Notes under the pieces: generated by a model
What the model was told of the DNA's origin: nothing
What the model saw: the letters and a program-made list of their open reading frames with translations, nothing else
Database searches by the model: none
Part shown: in pieces, positions 12,101 to 23,426 of the stretch
How the letters are laid out: each line of letters begins with the position of its first letter
Numbering within the stretch: position 1 is the first letter of the stretch
Origin: Alopecurus myosuroides
Lineage: Eukaryota > Streptophyta > Magnoliopsida > Poales > Poaceae
Assembly (NCBI GenBank): GCA_028641055.1
Contig: CM054060.1
Location: forward strand, 166,188,416 to 166,252,415
Reading direction: 5' to 3'
DNA length: 64,000 bases
Program-made: the position numbers and the translations under genes

Positions 12101-15100
12101 ATCTAGTGCAATAACCATACTAGTAGAAAATATTAGGATGCAAAAATAAGCAAGGTAATGATACTCATGATATTGTTTTCACACAAGTGAAAACTCTAGG
12201 GTTCAATTACTCATAAAAACATAATCAAAATGCTACTGGTCCTATGAATACAACACAAAAATATGTGGCTACACAACCACAAATTTTTATGCCAAAAATT
12301 CTACACATGAGAGAATTTTTCTATAACATTTTCATAGCCATGACAAAACTACTCATGCTTTTATACCAACTCAAATGCAAGATAGCAGAGGTGATAACAA
12401 CACAATATAATTACCAACATGGTACTGGATTCAATCAACAATCCAAGTGCTTGCACATAATTTCATCACTCAAAAATTCTATGCAAGTATTAACTAGAGA
12501 TAAAACATATGCTATTAACAAAAATCCTATTTCTTCTCAACTCAAGTCCACACAATCTAACATGCTAAAATAGCTAAGTAAACCTTAGAAAACAAGTTCA
12601 CACAACTTGTACATGCTAGAAAACAATATTGCAACACAAAAATAACTCACACAAATTAATTACCTAAAAATGCCAAAATGGCAGAAACAAGCAATTTAAA
12701 GATCTGTCCACCAAATTTTCTATGATGCTCTAAAAATTAAACCCAGCTAGGTTTGGATAGCCCGAAACATATACAAGACCATCCAATTGAGTTTGCATCA
12801 AAATTCATCTTTAGTAATTTTATAAAAATCACCAAAGTGCTCTCTAGTGTTTAACCAAATTGCATGACATTTAATAAATATTATTAATTTGGAAGCAAGG
12901 TTAATTGATCCTGTTAGGAAATTTCAGGGGCTTTCCAATTCAATTGGATACACCTCATTCTGAGTTGTGAAATTAAAATGGTGCTCATTTTGGTGTTTAT
13001 GGTACCTGTTGCCAAAACATTTTTCATTTCTAAAATATTCATCCAAATGTAGATCTACAAATTAGAGGTGGTTTAGATTTTGTTTATTTACCACTGTGAA
13101 TTTTGGATTGGTCAAATTTATCTTTTACGTTAGCTTTTAGGCTCAAAAGTAAACATGCAATGTTTCTGTAAAAATTTAAAAAGAAAAACTAGTGTGGATG
13201 GGCCAGATCCACTTTTGGGCCGGCCAGATCCATTCACACCGCGGCGGGATCTAGCCGCAGTGGCTGACCAGCGGGCCAGCAGGCCACGCGGAAGCCACGC
13301 AGGCACATCGAGGCCCCACGGGCAGGTTTGACTGCACCAGCGCGCGGTCAAGCCGCGCTGGCGTCAGCCTGCGTCACCCGCCGGCGGGAACGTCTCCGGC
13401 GAGGTGCGAACCGGCGATTCCGGCCACCACTAAGCGAATCAAATGCATCTACGCGTCGGTCTCGACGAGGGGAACCAAAAGAACGCACCCTCGCTTCCAG
13501 GGAGTGGCCGGAGAGCGGCCGGCGACGAGGGCGCACGGTGGCCGGAAAGCGACCACGGCGCGGCCACGTTCTAGAGGGAGAGGGAGAGGGGAAAAGTGAC
13601 GGCGAGGAGCGCCTGCTCACCCTATAAGCGCGGAGATGCTCGGTGAGGTCGGAGGAGGCTCGAGGCGGCGGCGATAGCTCACCGGAGTTCGCCGGGCCCG
13701 AAGAAAGAATCGGACGACGCGGCCTCCTCGAGTCGTTCCGCCACGATTCCTTTCGCACCGAGTACCACCACCACGAGCCGGAGCGAATGGTGCAAACGGA
13801 GACCGGCGGCGAGCTCGCCCACGGACAATCGACGGTGAGCCAACTCGGCTAGGGTTCCGATTGGGGATTTTTTCTACACGGAGAGAGAGAGAAAGCTCAA
13901 GGGGGAGAGAGAGGGGCAAGGAGCAGACACAAGCACATGGGGGGGGGTCTTATCCTCAAGGATTCCTTCTACTCGAAGCCATGGCGTAGGGGACTGCTAC
14001 TACAGAGGAGCTAGGAAGAAGATGACTCGGATTACACTTTGGTCCCTAGCTATTTACAAAAAGGTCCCTGTCCTCTCTGAAAAATGTTGTTTTCACTAGG
14101 AAAACAAAGTCATAAAATGAAATCCTTTTGCCCAAAATTCTTATTAGTTGAGATGCACAAAATATGTGAAAATTGGCTCAATTGGAGAAACTTGATAGTT
14201 CAAAGTTGTTCAAATTTCAATTCTGACATAAATGGACATTGAATTTATTATACTACTTAGGAGCTTCCAAAAATGATAATTTTTGGCACAAAATCCTTAT
14301 TTTGTGTGTTTCTTGTGTGGTAGAAAATTCAAGTCATTTTGAGTTACTTCATAGAACAAACTTGTTCAAATTTCAAAAAGGTTCTGTCTTAAAAACAGGG
14401 GTTTTGGGCAACTTAAATTATTCAAAAACTTGTGCCCTTTTGGTTTTCATCCTTACTTATGTTATAGAGCATGTGGTATTTATTTCATGGCATTTTGAAA
14501 AAGTTTGTAGAACAAACTTGTTCAAAATTCCAATTGTTGCTGTGGAGAAAAATCATGTTTTCAGGACTTTAATGGATTCAATTTTTGGTCTCCTCTTGTG
14601 TATGTTCCTTATTTGATATAAGGAAGCACTGGTATAATAGTAACTTGTTTGAGTTTTCTGTTTCTGGAAAATATTGGAAATTCAATTTAATAAGGCACTT
14701 GGCTTTTCTTCAACAATGCTTTGCCAAAATATTTATGTGACTAGGGATAGCAAGTCAATGCTCTGCAAAACTTTTGTTTTTAAGCTTGCAAGGTTGGAAA
14801 AACATTTGATAAGATTTTGGTGAAGCATCTAAGAATGCCTCTTTTTCCTGATAATCTTTTAGGGAAATTTATTTAGTGTTTCCTCTTTCTTAATTTAGGC
14901 CTTGGAATAATGTTCAACAAGTATGGGATTCATAAGATAGTTTTGGAAAACTCTTTGATCAATATTTACTTTAGAAAATATTGCCAAGGTCACTGGAACA
15001 ATATGTTGAATATTTTTAGTTTACTTCTTTGCTATCTTTTTAAGTTTGTTTTCCATTTCTTAGCCATGTAAGATTATATAAATAGTTTGCTTAGTTGCAC

Positions 15101-15184
15101 TTAAACAAACACAAACAAAGTTTATTTGTCAAGCAATTAGCAAAACAAATGTGTTATCAGGTATTCCAAAATTGGGATGTGACA
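9138..15184 (-). mobile_element. Solo LTR C (6.05 kb, minus strand), same family as element F
   Basis: On the plus strand it begins TGTAAGGACCCCAGAC and ends GGGATGTGACA. Read on the minus strand it starts TGTCACATCCCAATTTTGG, the same as the LTRs of element F, and is co-linear with them end to end. No PBS, polypurine tract or second LTR accompanies it. Element B sequence flanks both sides, which is the picture left by recombination between two LTRs. The flanks CTTCC and CTTCA agree at 4 of 5 bases, suggesting a target-site duplication with one mutation. Confidence 0.8.
9415..9534 (-). other. LTR-embedded acidic mini-ORF, copy in C (40 codons with stop)
   Basis: On the minus strand this frame follows the palindrome at 9516-9535 and reads STFK at its start, then FAPGIYLPDFEKEPPKD, and closes with FAN and a stop. 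The copy in element F has the same length and differs at six bases in the segment I compared (three silent, three amino-acid changing in this frame). There is no ATG in frame, so it would need splicing or a non-AUG start to be translated. Confidence 0.4.
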
Positions 15185-15405
15185 CTTCACCACGAAATCC
15201 CATAGCTTCTGCCGTCAAACCAATAAAAACGTTAGCAGATCCAATGGGAAGGACACAAGCACTTACTAGGTGATTTCGTCCTGGGATATAGGATCCGTTA
15301 TCGAGGAAGCGTCTGACATTCCCGTAGAATTAGAGGCTTCCGATAGTGATCGTACTGCCGATTCTGCCAAGTATCCTCGCTCGAAACATTACTCATGACG
15401 CTGCT
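15185..15405 (-). other. Element B leader between PBS and solo LTR C
   Basis: Continuation of the element B interior on the far side of C. Short, with no open frame of note. Confidence 0.4.
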
Positions 15406-15424
15406 GGCCCCATGGTGGGCGCCA
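15406..15424 (-). other. Primer-binding site of element B
   Basis: The minus strand reads TGGCGCCCACCATGGGGCC directly inside the 5' LTR. This TGGCGCCCACC class of PBS is typical of Tat/RIRE2-like plant Gypsy elements, and it fixes the orientation of B. Confidence 0.75.
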
Positions 15425-15426
15425 AC

Positions 15427-15990
15427 TGTCGAGTCTTCTTAGTTAGGTTCATGGCTAGGGGTTCCTTAAGCCTGCTGATAGAACCGTGGGTGGAAACGTG
15501 GGAGAGTGGAAACAAGGACATGGGTATACCTAGGTTCGGTACGTCGCAATTATGACAGCGTTCCTACTCCTGCAATCTCACTATATCAGGGCTGAAACCT
15601 AAAGTATACAAAGTACAACATTAGTATGGTTTCGCTAACTCAGCGAGGATGAACTTCCCGGCGAGTTGGCTTCTAGTTGTTCGAACTCTTGTTCTCTGTC
15701 CTTTTTATCTGCTCCCGTCCGGCTTTATATAGATAGCCGGACTAGGGCTTACATGAAGGAAACCTAGAAGACTATGGAAAGTAATCATATTCTTGGAAAG
15801 TAAGGCATTCGACTTCTTCTCCAAGACGGGCCACGTATTGGGCCGTGATCCGGGTTCTTCTAGAATGTGGCTTCCCGTGCGTCAGCTTACTGGGCTTCCC
15901 AATGGACCTTACTCCATTGCCTACGGGCTACCCTGGTAATCCGTCCTTTTGCCGATGCCGGATATACCCCTAGTTGGCATATATCCAACA
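15427..15990 (-). repeat. 5' LTR of element B (564 bp)
   Basis: It is bounded by TGTCGAGTC at 15427 and CCAACA at 15990, next to the PBS. The minus strand has TATATAAA at 15731-15724. To the right, the sequence switches to plus-strand protease coding sequence of element E, marking the insertion border. The matching 3' LTR is outside the window, so the outer end at 15990 is inferred from the sequence switch. Confidence 0.65.
15719..15740 (-). promoter_or_regulatory. TATA box of element B LTR, inside an inverted repeat
   Basis: TATATAAA on the minus strand (15731-15724) is enclosed by CCGGCT (15719-15724) and AGCCGG (15735-15740), which are exact reverse complements. Confidence 0.6.
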
Positions 15991-16639
15991 CAAGGTCTCC
16001 TTCGACGTCCGCGACCAACCCAAGTCCACAAGGACCGTGGGCACCATCCCCTTGGTCTACACCCCCACCATCAATAATATCGCCATCACCAAGACGCTTC
16101 TTGATAGAGGTGCAGGCCTTAATGTGATCTCGGTACAGACGTTCGAGAAGCTGCAAGTGCCCTACGAACGCCTGGCCCCCATGAGGCCCTTCATCGACAT
16201 CACCAATGGGGCTATGGTTCCCTTGGGATAGGTGCGCCTCACCGTCACGGTCGGCACTTGTCAGAACTACCGCATTGAGACTCTCGACTTCGACGTGGCA
16301 CACATAACCCTCCCCTACAACACCATCCTCGTGTACCCAGCTCTGGCTAAGTTCATGGTAGTTACACACCACATGTACAACATCGCCAAGCTGCCCGGAC
16401 CCGCTGGAACCATCACCATCCATGGTGAGATGGAGGATGCGATGCGCTCCGTCGAGCGCACCTACAAGGAGGTGGTGGCCTCATACCCTGCCGATGAAGA
16501 CGATGTGGGACACCTCGATGAGGTCCCTACGAAGAGACTTCTATTCTCTCCTGAGGTAGCAGCCACCCAGAAGAATGCCTCGAGCGTTGGGGGCTCGGGG
16601 GCTACCACCATTCTCCGCACGGTCTTGCCTCCCAACTAG
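15991..16639 (+). pseudogene. Element E protease region (Gypsy), decayed
   Basis: The plus-strand frame from 15992 reads KVSFDVRDQPKS, then TKTLLDRGAGLNVIS at the retropepsin active site, and after a stop at 16229-16231 continues in the same frame with FDVAHITLPYNTIL and YPALAKFMVVTHH. These are conserved landmarks of the gag-protease region of grass Gypsy elements. The residue after the catalytic Asp is Arg where I expect Gly. The stop is a TAG where a CAG would be expected. The N-terminal gag part is cut off by element B at 15990, and no RT or integrase follows. Confidence 0.75.
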
Positions 16640-17686
16640 GAGGGCACACTCGTCGCCTGCTTACTCCCTGTGCCTCCACAATGCCATGGGGCTGTACCCA
16701 CGAGGGGACTCCGTGATGCCACGGTAAAAACGACGCCAGGACCTCTCTCCGTGAGGGTCTTATGGAGCTTCTCATCAGGCGTGCCGCCTCGCCGCGAGAG
16801 CTTCTACCCATACAAGTGGGAGCCCCGTTCCGGCGAGGCAAACTTTTTTTCTCGAGGGCGCCACAAGGCCACTACATCCTTGAGCTATTTACCTTAACTT
16901 GAGTATCAGCCACATGACGATGGGAGTCCTGTGTCCGCACGGTGACGTCAAGTTCCTCTTGGGGGACCACAAGGTCACGACATCCCCAAGATTTTTTTTA
17001 AAGAACAATGCCTCATTCTAGCAGTAAATTTGGTTACTTTCCCAAGCAATTCTCTCTTTGCATGCCGTAATGCTTGCATCTCTGCATCCAACACACTCAT
17101 GCGCATTCATGTCCGCATGCATACTTTTCTCCCAAGAGGAGCGCGAGTGCCTTTTCCTCACGAGAGCATCCCGCAAATGGGGGCTGGGATGGTGTGTGTG
17201 TACGAGTCGCATATGTACACAACACCTCGCTAAGCACCTTACCGCATGTCTCCTCACGAGATGCTCACGAAGGAATGGACAAACGCGCGTCGTTGCCAAA
17301 ACAATTATTGCAGGCATGTACACCCCTCTGAAGCGAGGCGCGTAAGTCTCCACAAAGGAACCCAAATAAGTCATCCACAAGGAACCAGGAGGGATCCCCC
17401 ACGAGGAACGAAGAGAAGTCCTCCACAAGGAACACAAGGAAAGCCTCTCGAGAGATTCTCCACGAACACTACCTCGACAAAGGACCTCACTCCTCAAAAG
17501 CTAAATCTTTTTCACATAAAGCATCCAAAAACATACAGAGAGAAATAAGATAATAAGGAGTACATGATATTCCTTACAAACTAAAAGTTCAAAGGCAATC
17601 AAGACAAACATTACAAGCCAGATCTATGGAACATGCCTTCAAGTAGCAAGACCTCCCTTCTCTAACTCTTCTACAACATCAAGGGC
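16640..17686. other. Degraded element E interior with a short tandem repeat
   Basis: No recognisable protein domain. At about 17345-17440 there are four diverged copies of a roughly 25-bp unit around 'TCCACAAGGAAC'. The junction between protease and this region implies an internal deletion of pol. Confidence 0.45.
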
Positions 17687-20600
17687 CTATCTCGCACTTC
17701 TTGGGGCTATAGGAGCGAATGTCTTCACAACGCCTCTCACACGGGCGACAAGAGAATAAGCAAGCTCTGTGGGGACCTCGTCCACGAAGAAGTCAAGCTT
17801 GAAGTTGGGTTGAAGCAGGATAATGCGGGAGAAGAGGTGGGTCGCCGGCCGCCAGGAGTTGGCGGCACAACTCGTTGACGATGACGTCCATGATCGGGAC
17901 CTCCTTCTGGAGCAAGTCAAGGAACCGGGTGAAGAAGTAGAGACAACGCACAATGTCATACCGGCCAAGCGAGACAGGCGTTTCGAGGCACAGTCGGTCG
18001 CCCACCTCGTGGACACGACCAACGGCGCACCGGAATGTCTCCCCCAGCTGGCGCTTGAGCTCCCGCGCTTGATCCATCATCTCCTCTTTCTCGAGCCTTT
18101 TCTTGGCAAGAGGTGCGAGTCGCACCTGTAGGGCAAGCAAATCCGACTGGAATTCCGTGACCTGCACGACCGTGTGGGCCCCTGCGCGCTTCTCCTTGTC
18201 ATGTTGCCCGCGGAGCTCGACGAGCTCTCCCTTACGATTCTCAATCTCCGAAAGCAGCGCCTGCTTGGCCTCCCGGAGTCCTCCTTCTACTGTTGGAGCC
18301 TGCCGTTGAAGTCCGCGTAAAGCTCTTTGCAGTATGTTTCACGCCTTACCTAGATTTTCTCCTCAACGAGCTTCTGCTGTTTTTTTGGGCTGCCTTCAGG
18401 TCGCGGTCTAGCTTCTCGAGGCGTTCACGCTCCTCACTGACCTCACCCACGACCCGGTCAACCTCCGCTTCGCGCTTCTCGACCTCTCTCTCGAGGGTCT
18501 GGGTCTTCTCCTCCCTGGTGGCATGGGATGCTTAACGAGACTTAAGATCCTCTGCGCACGAGTCCCGGGCCTTCTCGCGGAGAGCAAGGGTTTCCTCCTG
18601 CTCCTGGTTTGCCAGGGCCCATTCATCAGCTTTCTGCTAGTGCTCCTCCCTCTCCAAGTAGAGCTTATCCTTATGGACCTCAGCCCTAGCCAGCGTGCTC
18701 TTGGCCTCCTCGAGGGACACAACCTCTTCTCGAGCAGAGGCCTCGCACCCCCACTTGACCTGCTTCAGCTTCTAGCGGCTGACAGCCAGAGTGGCGTTCT
18801 CCCTCTCGCGGCACGAGAGCACCGCTTCGCGTAATCAGACGCCCGGTTTTTCAAGGCGCTGGCTCTCCTTGGTGATCAGGAAGGCATGCACCCATGCACA
18901 AGTCTGGAGCGCGTCTAGGACATCCCTCGCAATCCCAAACATGGCACCATCAGAGTAAAGGTCGGGAGGGCCTCCGGCACGGACCCGCAAAGACCAGCGA
19001 TCGAACTGCATTAAGTCTTCAAAGAAATCGCCGGGCAAGAACGAGCCGCCTAGCCCCATAGCGGGGGTGTCCTCAAGCTCCTTATGCACCACAACAAAAG
19101 AAGTCCCGCAGTGACGGCTCGGTAGGAGCACCAGTTACGGAGCCACCGGCTCCACCCGCGGCCGAGGGCTGCGGAGGAGGAGCAACACGTGTCTCCCTTG
19201 CCCGAGGCATCAGAACCTCCACCTCCTCATCCCCAAGCTCAGTAGGATGAGTTCTGGTGTCAATTTCGCGAGGCTCTTTGACGGACGGCAGCGGCGGCGC
19301 TGCGGGGCGCATCTACGGGATGCCAGAAGGGGGAAGAGGAGCACACACTTCTCTAACGCGTGTCACTAGGCCTGCGGGAGGCACAACACCCTCAGGCTCG
19401 GGGGACTCGCTCCTTGGCCACAACGTCTGGAGCCATCGTCGTCCCGGCCTCAAGAGGGATCTTGCCACCTTTCCTCGACGAAGCGCCAGCCCTCAATGAG
19501 GAGGCTCGTTCATCGCCGCCCATCTCCTGCACGGGAGCGGCCTCCTTCGCCACCTCGGTCGCCACCTTCTCGCCGGCCACGGGGTTGACACAGTCGGCGG
19601 TCCCCTCGTCCTCTTGAGCAGGTGGAGAGCGGGGTGGATCCCATCTTTCCTATAGTACCACGGGGTTGGCGTCTATGAGGGGGGCCTCGCTTCCCCCGTG
19701 CCCCCATCGGCCGCAGAAGCAGGAGCAGGTGGCACCACGGCCTTGGGAGAAGCACAGGGTGTGACCCCCGACACTTTTTCCTTCTTGGAGGAGGTCCTGC
19801 ATCATCGTTAAAATATCAGCACCCAGATTTGGTGGGAGCGGAGAAGCTCATATTGAAAATTCACCTCTCGGTGTAACCCCACGTCCTTGCTGGGCGCCTC
19901 TTGGAAGGGACGGCAGCGTCAGGGACCCCAGTCGCAAGAGAGGCGCCCATGTCTACATTGGCATCCGCAAGGCGTGTTGTCTTCACCTCACGAGCTTCAC
20001 TCTTAGCCTCGCCCTGAGCCTCATCAACGTGTGAACGTGCAGACGAGAGGGGAGAGGCGCTTGAGTCATCAACAGACTCGCTCTCTCCCCCTCATCTTGC
20101 TCATCATCAGAGGAGATCTCCACAAGGGGACGCTTCTGAGACGTCCGCCCAGACCCTTATGCAATGGGTCCTGACCCCTCCATGCCTGCGGAGTTGTCCT
20201 CGCTCTCTTCCACGGGGCGCGACGTAAGGGGGTTGTCCACCCCCGACTCCTCTCCACCGGTCGAAGCGCGGCATCTACTTGACAATGGCATCCCTCCCCG
20301 AGGCTGTAGAGGGGAACAACGGATAAAGGAAGGGTTGGGGGAGAATCGTTGGCGATAAGGGTCCGCAGCACCCTCTCGAGCTCCGTTCCCTCGAGTCGAA
20401 AGATGCTGGGCCTCATATTGTCATTGGTGCCACCGCAATAGCACATGAGGCGTTTGTGCTGCTGAAGAGGCGCGAGGCGCTGGCGGGCAAACTCCCTAAC
20501 AACCATGGAAGCCTTGAGCCCCTTGTTGTGCATCTCCTCCATATGCAACATCAAGGGCGCTATGGTGGCATCATTAAGCCCCTCCTGCTTCCACCCAGTA

Positions 20601-21155
20601 TGTTTCCGGGGCCGCGCCTAGGGAATCTCAAAGAAGTTGCTGGAGGCGTGCGTGTCCATGTATATCTAACATACAGAGATGTCGTCTACCCTCTTTATGA
20701 AGTCCACGTGGTGGAACAGGGGACCTCTCCCCAAGCCCACGCGAAAGGAAATGCAGCCAGCGCAGTATGCCCTCGCTGTCACGCGAAGGGTGGAGAAACA
20801 ACAGAGTAAGGCCACAGAGGGCCTGACGCCAAAAAAAGGACTTACACCAGAAGGTGAAGATAGCCAGGGTAAGAACAGAGTTGGGGTGGAGATGCAGCGC
20901 GTGGATCCGGTAATGGTCCAGAATGGCAGTGAAGAAGGTGGAGAAGGGGAACCAGGCCCATGAAGTTGGTGTGGTAAAACAATACATATGAGGTGGCGGT
21001 AAGGGTGCTCCGCAACATCGTTCCCGCGTGAAGAGAGGTGACACGGTGCTCATTGGTGGTAGAGCCCACCATGAGCCTGGCCTTCTCCAGAGCCTGACAG
21101 GACCGGATACGGGAGGTCCTCAGCACCGAATCTATGGTGGAAGGAGCTGGGGAAG
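17687..21155 (-). pseudogene. Element E antisense 'putative gypsy type transposon' gene, heavily decayed
   Basis: The order on the minus strand is a PMD-like N-terminal region (20628-21053), with ALHLHPNSVLTLAIFTFW resembling the family core; then 20069-20554; proline/threonine-rich linkers (19082-19755); long Glu/Arg/Ala-rich coiled-coil segments (18408-18722); and a C-terminal block at 17793-18167 with LGRYDIVRCLYFFTRFLDLL. The pieces lie in different frames with many stops. This corresponds to the antisense gene of element A but with a longer coiled-coil C-terminus. Function is unknown, and this copy is not expressible as one protein. Confidence 0.6.
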
Positions 21156-21163
21156 CAGGCGTG

Positions 21164-22025
21164 TAACATCCTAGTGTTTGGGAGGTTATAAGGATCAAAA
21201 TATAATGTGTGCATTTGCAAGGCATGCATCTAAAAATACGGGAAATTTGGGTGGGAAAGTTTAAGCGAAGAAAATTGACCAATGTTTCTCTCGACATGAT
21301 GAAATAGGTCTAGAACATCTCGTCAAGAGTACATTTGGAGTGATCTTTATACATCATCTAACAAACCAAATCATCCTATAAGACAAACTAGATTTGGTTG
21401 TGACCAACACTAGCTCTCAACAACCCTAACCTCAAGTCTATTAGTGACTTGGGAGTATTCATCTAGGTACCTAGAACTCAAAGAGAGGTGAGTATCCAAA
21501 CCATATAACTAATGATCAAACTTTCACAAACTAGTAATGCACAACTTAATAAATCTCATCAGTAGAGTTAATGTGTCCTCTAAAACATGAAATCCTTAAG
21601 TTATCAATAAATTCACACACCATCCTTATAAATCATCTCACAACTACTAAGTGAACCTTTATAAGTAAATTACCAAAGTTCTATAGAACATAACTGGTAC
21701 AAACAAGCATTAATTCAAACCCCACAAGTGGGAAATGACATAATTATTATTAATAACATATTTATGGAACATGTACATATCCCAAAATAATTAAGAGAGT
21801 AATATGAAATAAAAACATGAGACTCTGAGAAACCAACTAACAACTCTGACTTAGATCATCATACCCCAATAACCTTCATGTTCTCATTGTCTCATTCATC
21901 TTGCACAAATGAGTATATGAGACCTCAATACATTTAGGGATGATTTTATCAACTTATTGTCTTAAGTCATCATTCCACAAACACTCCACATTTCTATCCA
22001 AACCCAATGTTCAACCAAGTAAAGT
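21164..22025 (+). repeat. LTR-like fragment
   Basis: It begins TGTAACATCCTAGTG, a start typical of grass Gypsy LTRs, and continues AT-rich and non-coding for about 860 bp. No matching end or partner is in the window. It is probably a truncated LTR. Confidence 0.4.
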
Positions 22026-22150
22026 ACTCCCTGCGTCCGTGTTTTCAAGTCCTCTAATGGTTTGCATCGCGACCAATGCATAAGATTACTGGACTGTGTA
22101 ATCGAGGCATAATCAGCCGTATCCATCAACGAGGGAACCGTTTCCATTAA
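22026..22150 (+). mobile_element. Possible Stowaway-like MITE fragment
   Basis: TACTCCCTGCGTCCGTG at 22026 resembles the Stowaway terminus (TA + CTCCCTCCGTCC) with one mismatch. The complementary right terminus is not visible, so at most half an element remains. Confidence 0.35.
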
Positions 22151-22422
22151 TCATAATGACAGCCCATTATTTCGGCCATGCAAACCGTCGGTTTTAGAGG
22201 AGGAAAATTTCCGAACGAAAACAGCGCGCTTGAGAGATTTTTCTGGCGCGATTTTTACTCGCATGGATAGGGCAGTTTCGATTTTTCGTTATCTCTTTCC
22301 TTCCCCGCCGAGCAGAACTTCCTTTTTCTGCGAGGTGCGCGCTCTGTCCGGCGAAAATGGAGAAACAACAGTGGCGCCAATTTTCGTTCGTCTTCCAAAT
22401 CCAGAGCTGTACTCTCTGTTCT

Positions 22423-22430
22423 TATAAAAG
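22423..22430 (+). promoter_or_regulatory. TATA box of the split gene
   Basis: TATAAAAG. A start site about 30 bp downstream would fall at or just past 22450, the insertion point of element H. Confidence 0.65.
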
Positions 22431-22445
22431 GAACCTCCTCGCCTC

Positions 22446-22450
22446 CTCTA
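22446..22450. repeat. Target-site duplication of element H, left copy
   Basis: CTCTA, repeated exactly at 47493-47497. Confidence 0.9.
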
Positions 22451-23419
22451 TGTAACAACCCAAGTATGAAAACCTACCATTTAGAATGTTTGATTTCTTG
22501 TTTATTAGAGTATTGCATCATGTCATCATATTGTTGCATTTGTTTCTTTTGTTTTGCATCTGTTATTCTTTGTTTTCGCAATGAAAATCAAACAATTTCA
22601 ACTGCTTTGTTTTCATACTTGTTCTGTTACAACTTTTGGAATAAAAATCACAAATAAAAACAACAAATTGTTTTCATTTTATTCCATAAGGAATCAACTA
22701 ATAAAGTGATGCCTTATTTCCATTAATTAATTCCAATGTGATTTCAAATTCAAACCCAATCACTAAACAGCACCCCAATTTGAAATTATAAAAATAACCA
22801 AAACAAAGGTGTTCATTTGTTTCCAATTAGAATCATATGATCACCATAAGTAATTTCTTGTCTTAAATATTTCAATCAATATCCAAACTAACTCCAATTT
22901 GAAACCTATGCAAACAGCACCAATTTCCAAGTCATTAAAACTACCAATCTATTCTAATAATTTTAACCACTTTAATCAATAGGGTTCACCCTATTAAAAC
23001 CTTTGTTTTCAATACTATTTTATTTAATAACAAAATACCCTAAATTTGAGCTAATTCAAACAGTACCAAAATTTCATGTTTTTGAATTCCAAAAATGGGT
23101 TTTTGGTTGCAATTAACTTAAGGTGCTCGCCCTAATTTTTCTGTAATTTTTTGCAAACTCCAAAGCACCTATTTCTTCCATTTTCCTCTTTGCTACAAAA
23201 AAAACAGAAAAGAAAAATAAATAAAAGAGAACGCAGCGCGCAGCAGCTAAGCCTACCGAGGCCCAGCCCACCTATCTTCTAACGCGCGCGCGGCCCAGCC
23301 CTTTTCCCACTTACCGATTCGATGGCCGCCCCGTCGTCTCTCCCTCGTACGGCGTCCATCCGCCCGCTCCACGGCGACAACCAGTGACCACTCGACAGTG
23401 ATCCGCCACACCTAGCCCC

Positions 23420-23426
23420 TATATAT
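23420..23426 (+). promoter_or_regulatory. TATA box in the 5' LTR of element H
   Basis: TATATAT, followed about 30 bp downstream by a CT/C-rich start region; conserved in the right LTR at 43829-43835. Confidence 0.55.

Larger units (their letters stand above)
3793..15990 (-). mobile_element. Element B: decayed minus-strand Gypsy (Tat-like) retrotransposon, interrupted by A, D and C
   Basis: From right to left on the minus strand it has a 5' LTR (15427-15990), a PBS of the TGGCGCCCACC type, a leader and gag, protease, and the start of reverse transcriptase, which is cut at 3793 by element A. RNase H, integrase and the 3' LTR must lie left of A, outside the window. Every coding domain is broken by stops or frameshifts, so this is an old copy. 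D (7498-8841) and solo LTR C (9138-15184) are later insertions into it. Confidence 0.75.
15991..21163 (+). mobile_element. Element E: relic of a plus-strand Gypsy element with antisense gene
   Basis: A protease fragment on the plus strand is followed, after a missing RT-integrase region, by a long minus-strand coding relic. This is the same architecture as element A (sense gag-pol, antisense additional gene before the 3' LTR). Neither LTR of E can be identified with confidence in the window. Confidence 0.55.
22151..22450 (+). promoter_or_regulatory. Promoter of the split gene at 47533 (cut off by element H)
   Basis: This non-repetitive stretch ends in a TATA box (22423-22430) 20 bp before element H. 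It contains motifs fitting the E2F consensus WTTSSCSS on the minus strand: TTTCGCCG (22356-22349) and ATTGGCGC (22381-22374). If element H is removed, the sequence runs directly into the 5' leader and ATG at 47533. No ORF here looks like a gene. Confidence 0.65.

Noticed and set aside
16640..17560. Short plus-strand ORFs after the E protease (for example 17058-17345)
   Set aside because: No similarity to RT or other Gypsy domains, and they overlap a short tandem repeat.
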